Shown here one piece after another: positions 61,770-63,329 of a stretch of 63,329 nt of DNA. The notes below the pieces were generated by a model. That model was not told where the DNA came from. It was given only the letters and a program-made list of their open reading frames with translations, and did no database searches. The stretch is from Chara braunii (lineage: Eukaryota > Streptophyta > Charophyceae > Charales > Characeae), in NCBI GenBank assembly GCA_003427395.1, contig BFEA01000700.1, positions 233,989 through 297,317 on the forward strand, given 5' to 3'. A program made the translations under genes and the position numbers. Each line of letters begins with the position of its first letter. Position 1 is the stretch's first letter.

Positions 61770-62615
61770 TTGTGTGCCCAACTGAGCACTCTTAAGTAGT
61801 GCCAAACAGTCGGTGGTTCCTCGTTTGGAGTGCCAACTGCACTCTTAGGGGGGCCGCTCGGTTCGGGTCCTTTGGGATGTTTGTGTTGCCTATGGGTGAT
61901 GACGGATGCTCATCGGAGTGACTCCCTGGCTCAGTGGGTGGTAGGAACCAACAGTCTGCGGGGTTCAACCGTGATGTGAGTAGGTCATGTGCTGCTTTGC
62001 TTCGTGTTGGATGTGTGGACGTCCTTGTCTGCGCTCTGCCGCTGCCCTGCTGCCTGTCCCGCTTGCTTCGCATGTGGCTCTTTGCACTGTTTGCAGGTTG
62101 ATGTGTTCACTGTGCGGTGTGGCCGTGTTGTTGGTGTTGCCTTGCGCTTCGCTGCTCCACTGCTGTGACTTCTCATCCGCTGGTCGTGCCTTTCGTGCTT
62201 GCCGCTTGTGTGCCCTGTAGGTTAGTTGCCTTGTTGCTTGTGCCTTGTGCTCCGCTCCACGGTTGCCGGCCTGCTGGTCCGCTCGCCCTGTCATCCTCTG
62301 CAGTGTTGTTGCCTTGTTTGTGTTGTCTTGTGCTTCACTACACGGTTGCTGCGCTGCATGCCTTGCATGCCATGTCGTTCCTTGCAGTCGTTTTTGGCGT
62401 TGTGCAGTCGTGCTGCCTCTACTGTGTTGCCTGGTGCTCCACAAGGTTGCTGCCCGGCACCCGCTGCTATGTTCCGCTTAGGGACAGTCTGCCTTCAACA
62501 AGGGTCAAAGGGTTCATGACCCAAATCATCAAATAGGAAGATTCCGCAGTGTTGAGGGTTCAGCCTCCTGAGGATTCGGTGAAACTCTGACGAAACAATC
62601 TTGTCATCATCGTTT
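61770..62615 (+). repeat. Repeat with conserved flanks and variable-number core, copy 2
   Basis: GTGTGCCCAACTGAGCAC, CTCGTTTGGAGTGCCAAC and GGGTGATGACGGATG at the head, and TTCAGCCTCCTGAGGATTC at the tail, match 20800-21838. The core consists of TTGCCTTGTGCTCC-like words and is unlike the other copy in detail. Both copies are preceded by CA microsatellites. Confidence 0.65.
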
Positions 62616-62985
62616 TATTTTTATTTTATTTTTTCGGTCTTCGCTGTTTTTGGGGGACTTGTATTTTTGCTTTGCATGCTTTCTGTGTTTGAGTGACGTC
62701 TGCCCTCCCGCCTCCCCTGTGCCTTCCACCCATTGTCTTCTGTTGTTGCATGATGTCTTATGCTTGGGGTATTTTTTTGTAGTTGCACTTTTTTTGTCTT
62801 TCCTTGTTTTTTGCATTTATTAAATTGGTCTGCTCTCCCACCTCCCCCGTGCCCCCCAGTCCTTGTGCCTGTCGTTGCCTCCTTGCCTTTTGCCTTATTG
62901 TGCTTCCTTACCCCGTCTTGTGGTGCCTGTTTGATCGTGTGTTCCAGTTCGCCCGCAAAGTGCAGTGGGAGCATGGATGCTCGTG
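62616..62985. other. No gene seen
   Basis: T-rich sequence with a loose internal repeat (CTCCCxCCTCCCCxGTGCC at 62704 and 62836). Confidence 0.4.
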
Positions 62986-62987
62986 CA

Positions 62988-63140
62988 GTCCGGCATAGTC
63001 ATTCCCCACCTCACAGTATAGGTTCCGTCTGCACCACGCCTACGAGTTCTTGTTCCTGAGCTTGCTCGTGTAGTCCGGCATAGTCATTCCCCACCTCCGA
63101 GTACCGGATGCGTCTGCACCACGCCTACAAGTTTTCATCG
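62988..63140 (+). repeat. Tandem duplication, unit about 78 bp
   Basis: GTGCAGTCCGGCATAGTCAT or its variant through CACCACGCCTACxAGTT occurs twice. Confidence 0.85.
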
Positions 63141-63213
63141 CCGATATATTATTTTGGAGCTTGATTATGATGCGGTTTCCGTATCATACCGTAATCATGT
63201 CTTATTATGCGGG

Positions 63214-63329
63214 TTACACACTTACACACACGCACATGCACACATACACGCACACACACGCGTGCACACCACACACACACACATACACACATTGTGACAC
63301 ACACACACACACACACGCACACACACACA
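63214..63329. repeat. (CA)n-rich tract at window end
   Basis: CACACA with TACA, GCA and CGCGTG interruptions, running off the window. Confidence 0.9.

Overview
The window is nuclear DNA from a repeat-rich eukaryote. The evidence is a spliced gene with long introns, non-LTR retrotransposons, tRNA-derived SINEs, several MITE families and long dinucleotide microsatellites. The one clear host gene reads most like green-plant NOT3. A short TTTAGGG-type tract and a fragment resembling an organellar group II intron maturase fit a streptophyte alga or plant. A charophyte such as Chara is my best guess, but it is an inference. Three runs of N (684, 628 and 674 bases) and two intact Nextera-type junction adapters show a draft short-read assembly with mate-pair artefacts.

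Host gene: the minus strand from 49833 to 18134 carries NOT3, a subunit of the CCR4-NOT mRNA deadenylase complex. I assembled twelve coding exons from splice sites, phase and family resemblance (37, about 20, 36, 19, 19, 22, 20, 10, 30, 32, 77 and 651 codons). All junction phases agree. The N-terminal NOT3 domain is complete. The C-terminal NOT2/3/5 box was not found and probably lies left of the window or in an exon I missed. Exon 8 is a 30-nt microexon. Three introns hold partial copies of neighbouring exon borders.

Repeats by region: 1-18 kb holds LINE copies (minus at 2-3.6 kb, plus at 6.9-10.1 kb, and a 3' remnant at 13.8 kb) nested in inverted-repeat elements, plus SINEs, satellites and an adapter-bounded duplication. 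18-50 kb is NOT3, with introns full of MITEs, SINEs, U6 snRNA pseudogenes and minisatellites. 50-63 kb is a dense field of hairpin MITEs, tandem repeats, long AG/CT tracts, a degraded LINE and a second copy of a repeat with a variable core.

At least three non-autonomous DNA transposon families can be defined from the window itself. One has CCGTCTTC ends and TA target duplications, proven by an insertion in a U6 copy. One has ACCACCAGTAC ends and TTAA duplications, proven by an insertion inside the first family; one member carries the maturase-like fragment, as Pack-type elements do. One has GGGCATACTC ends and TGA duplications, with an empty site in a neighbouring repeat unit.
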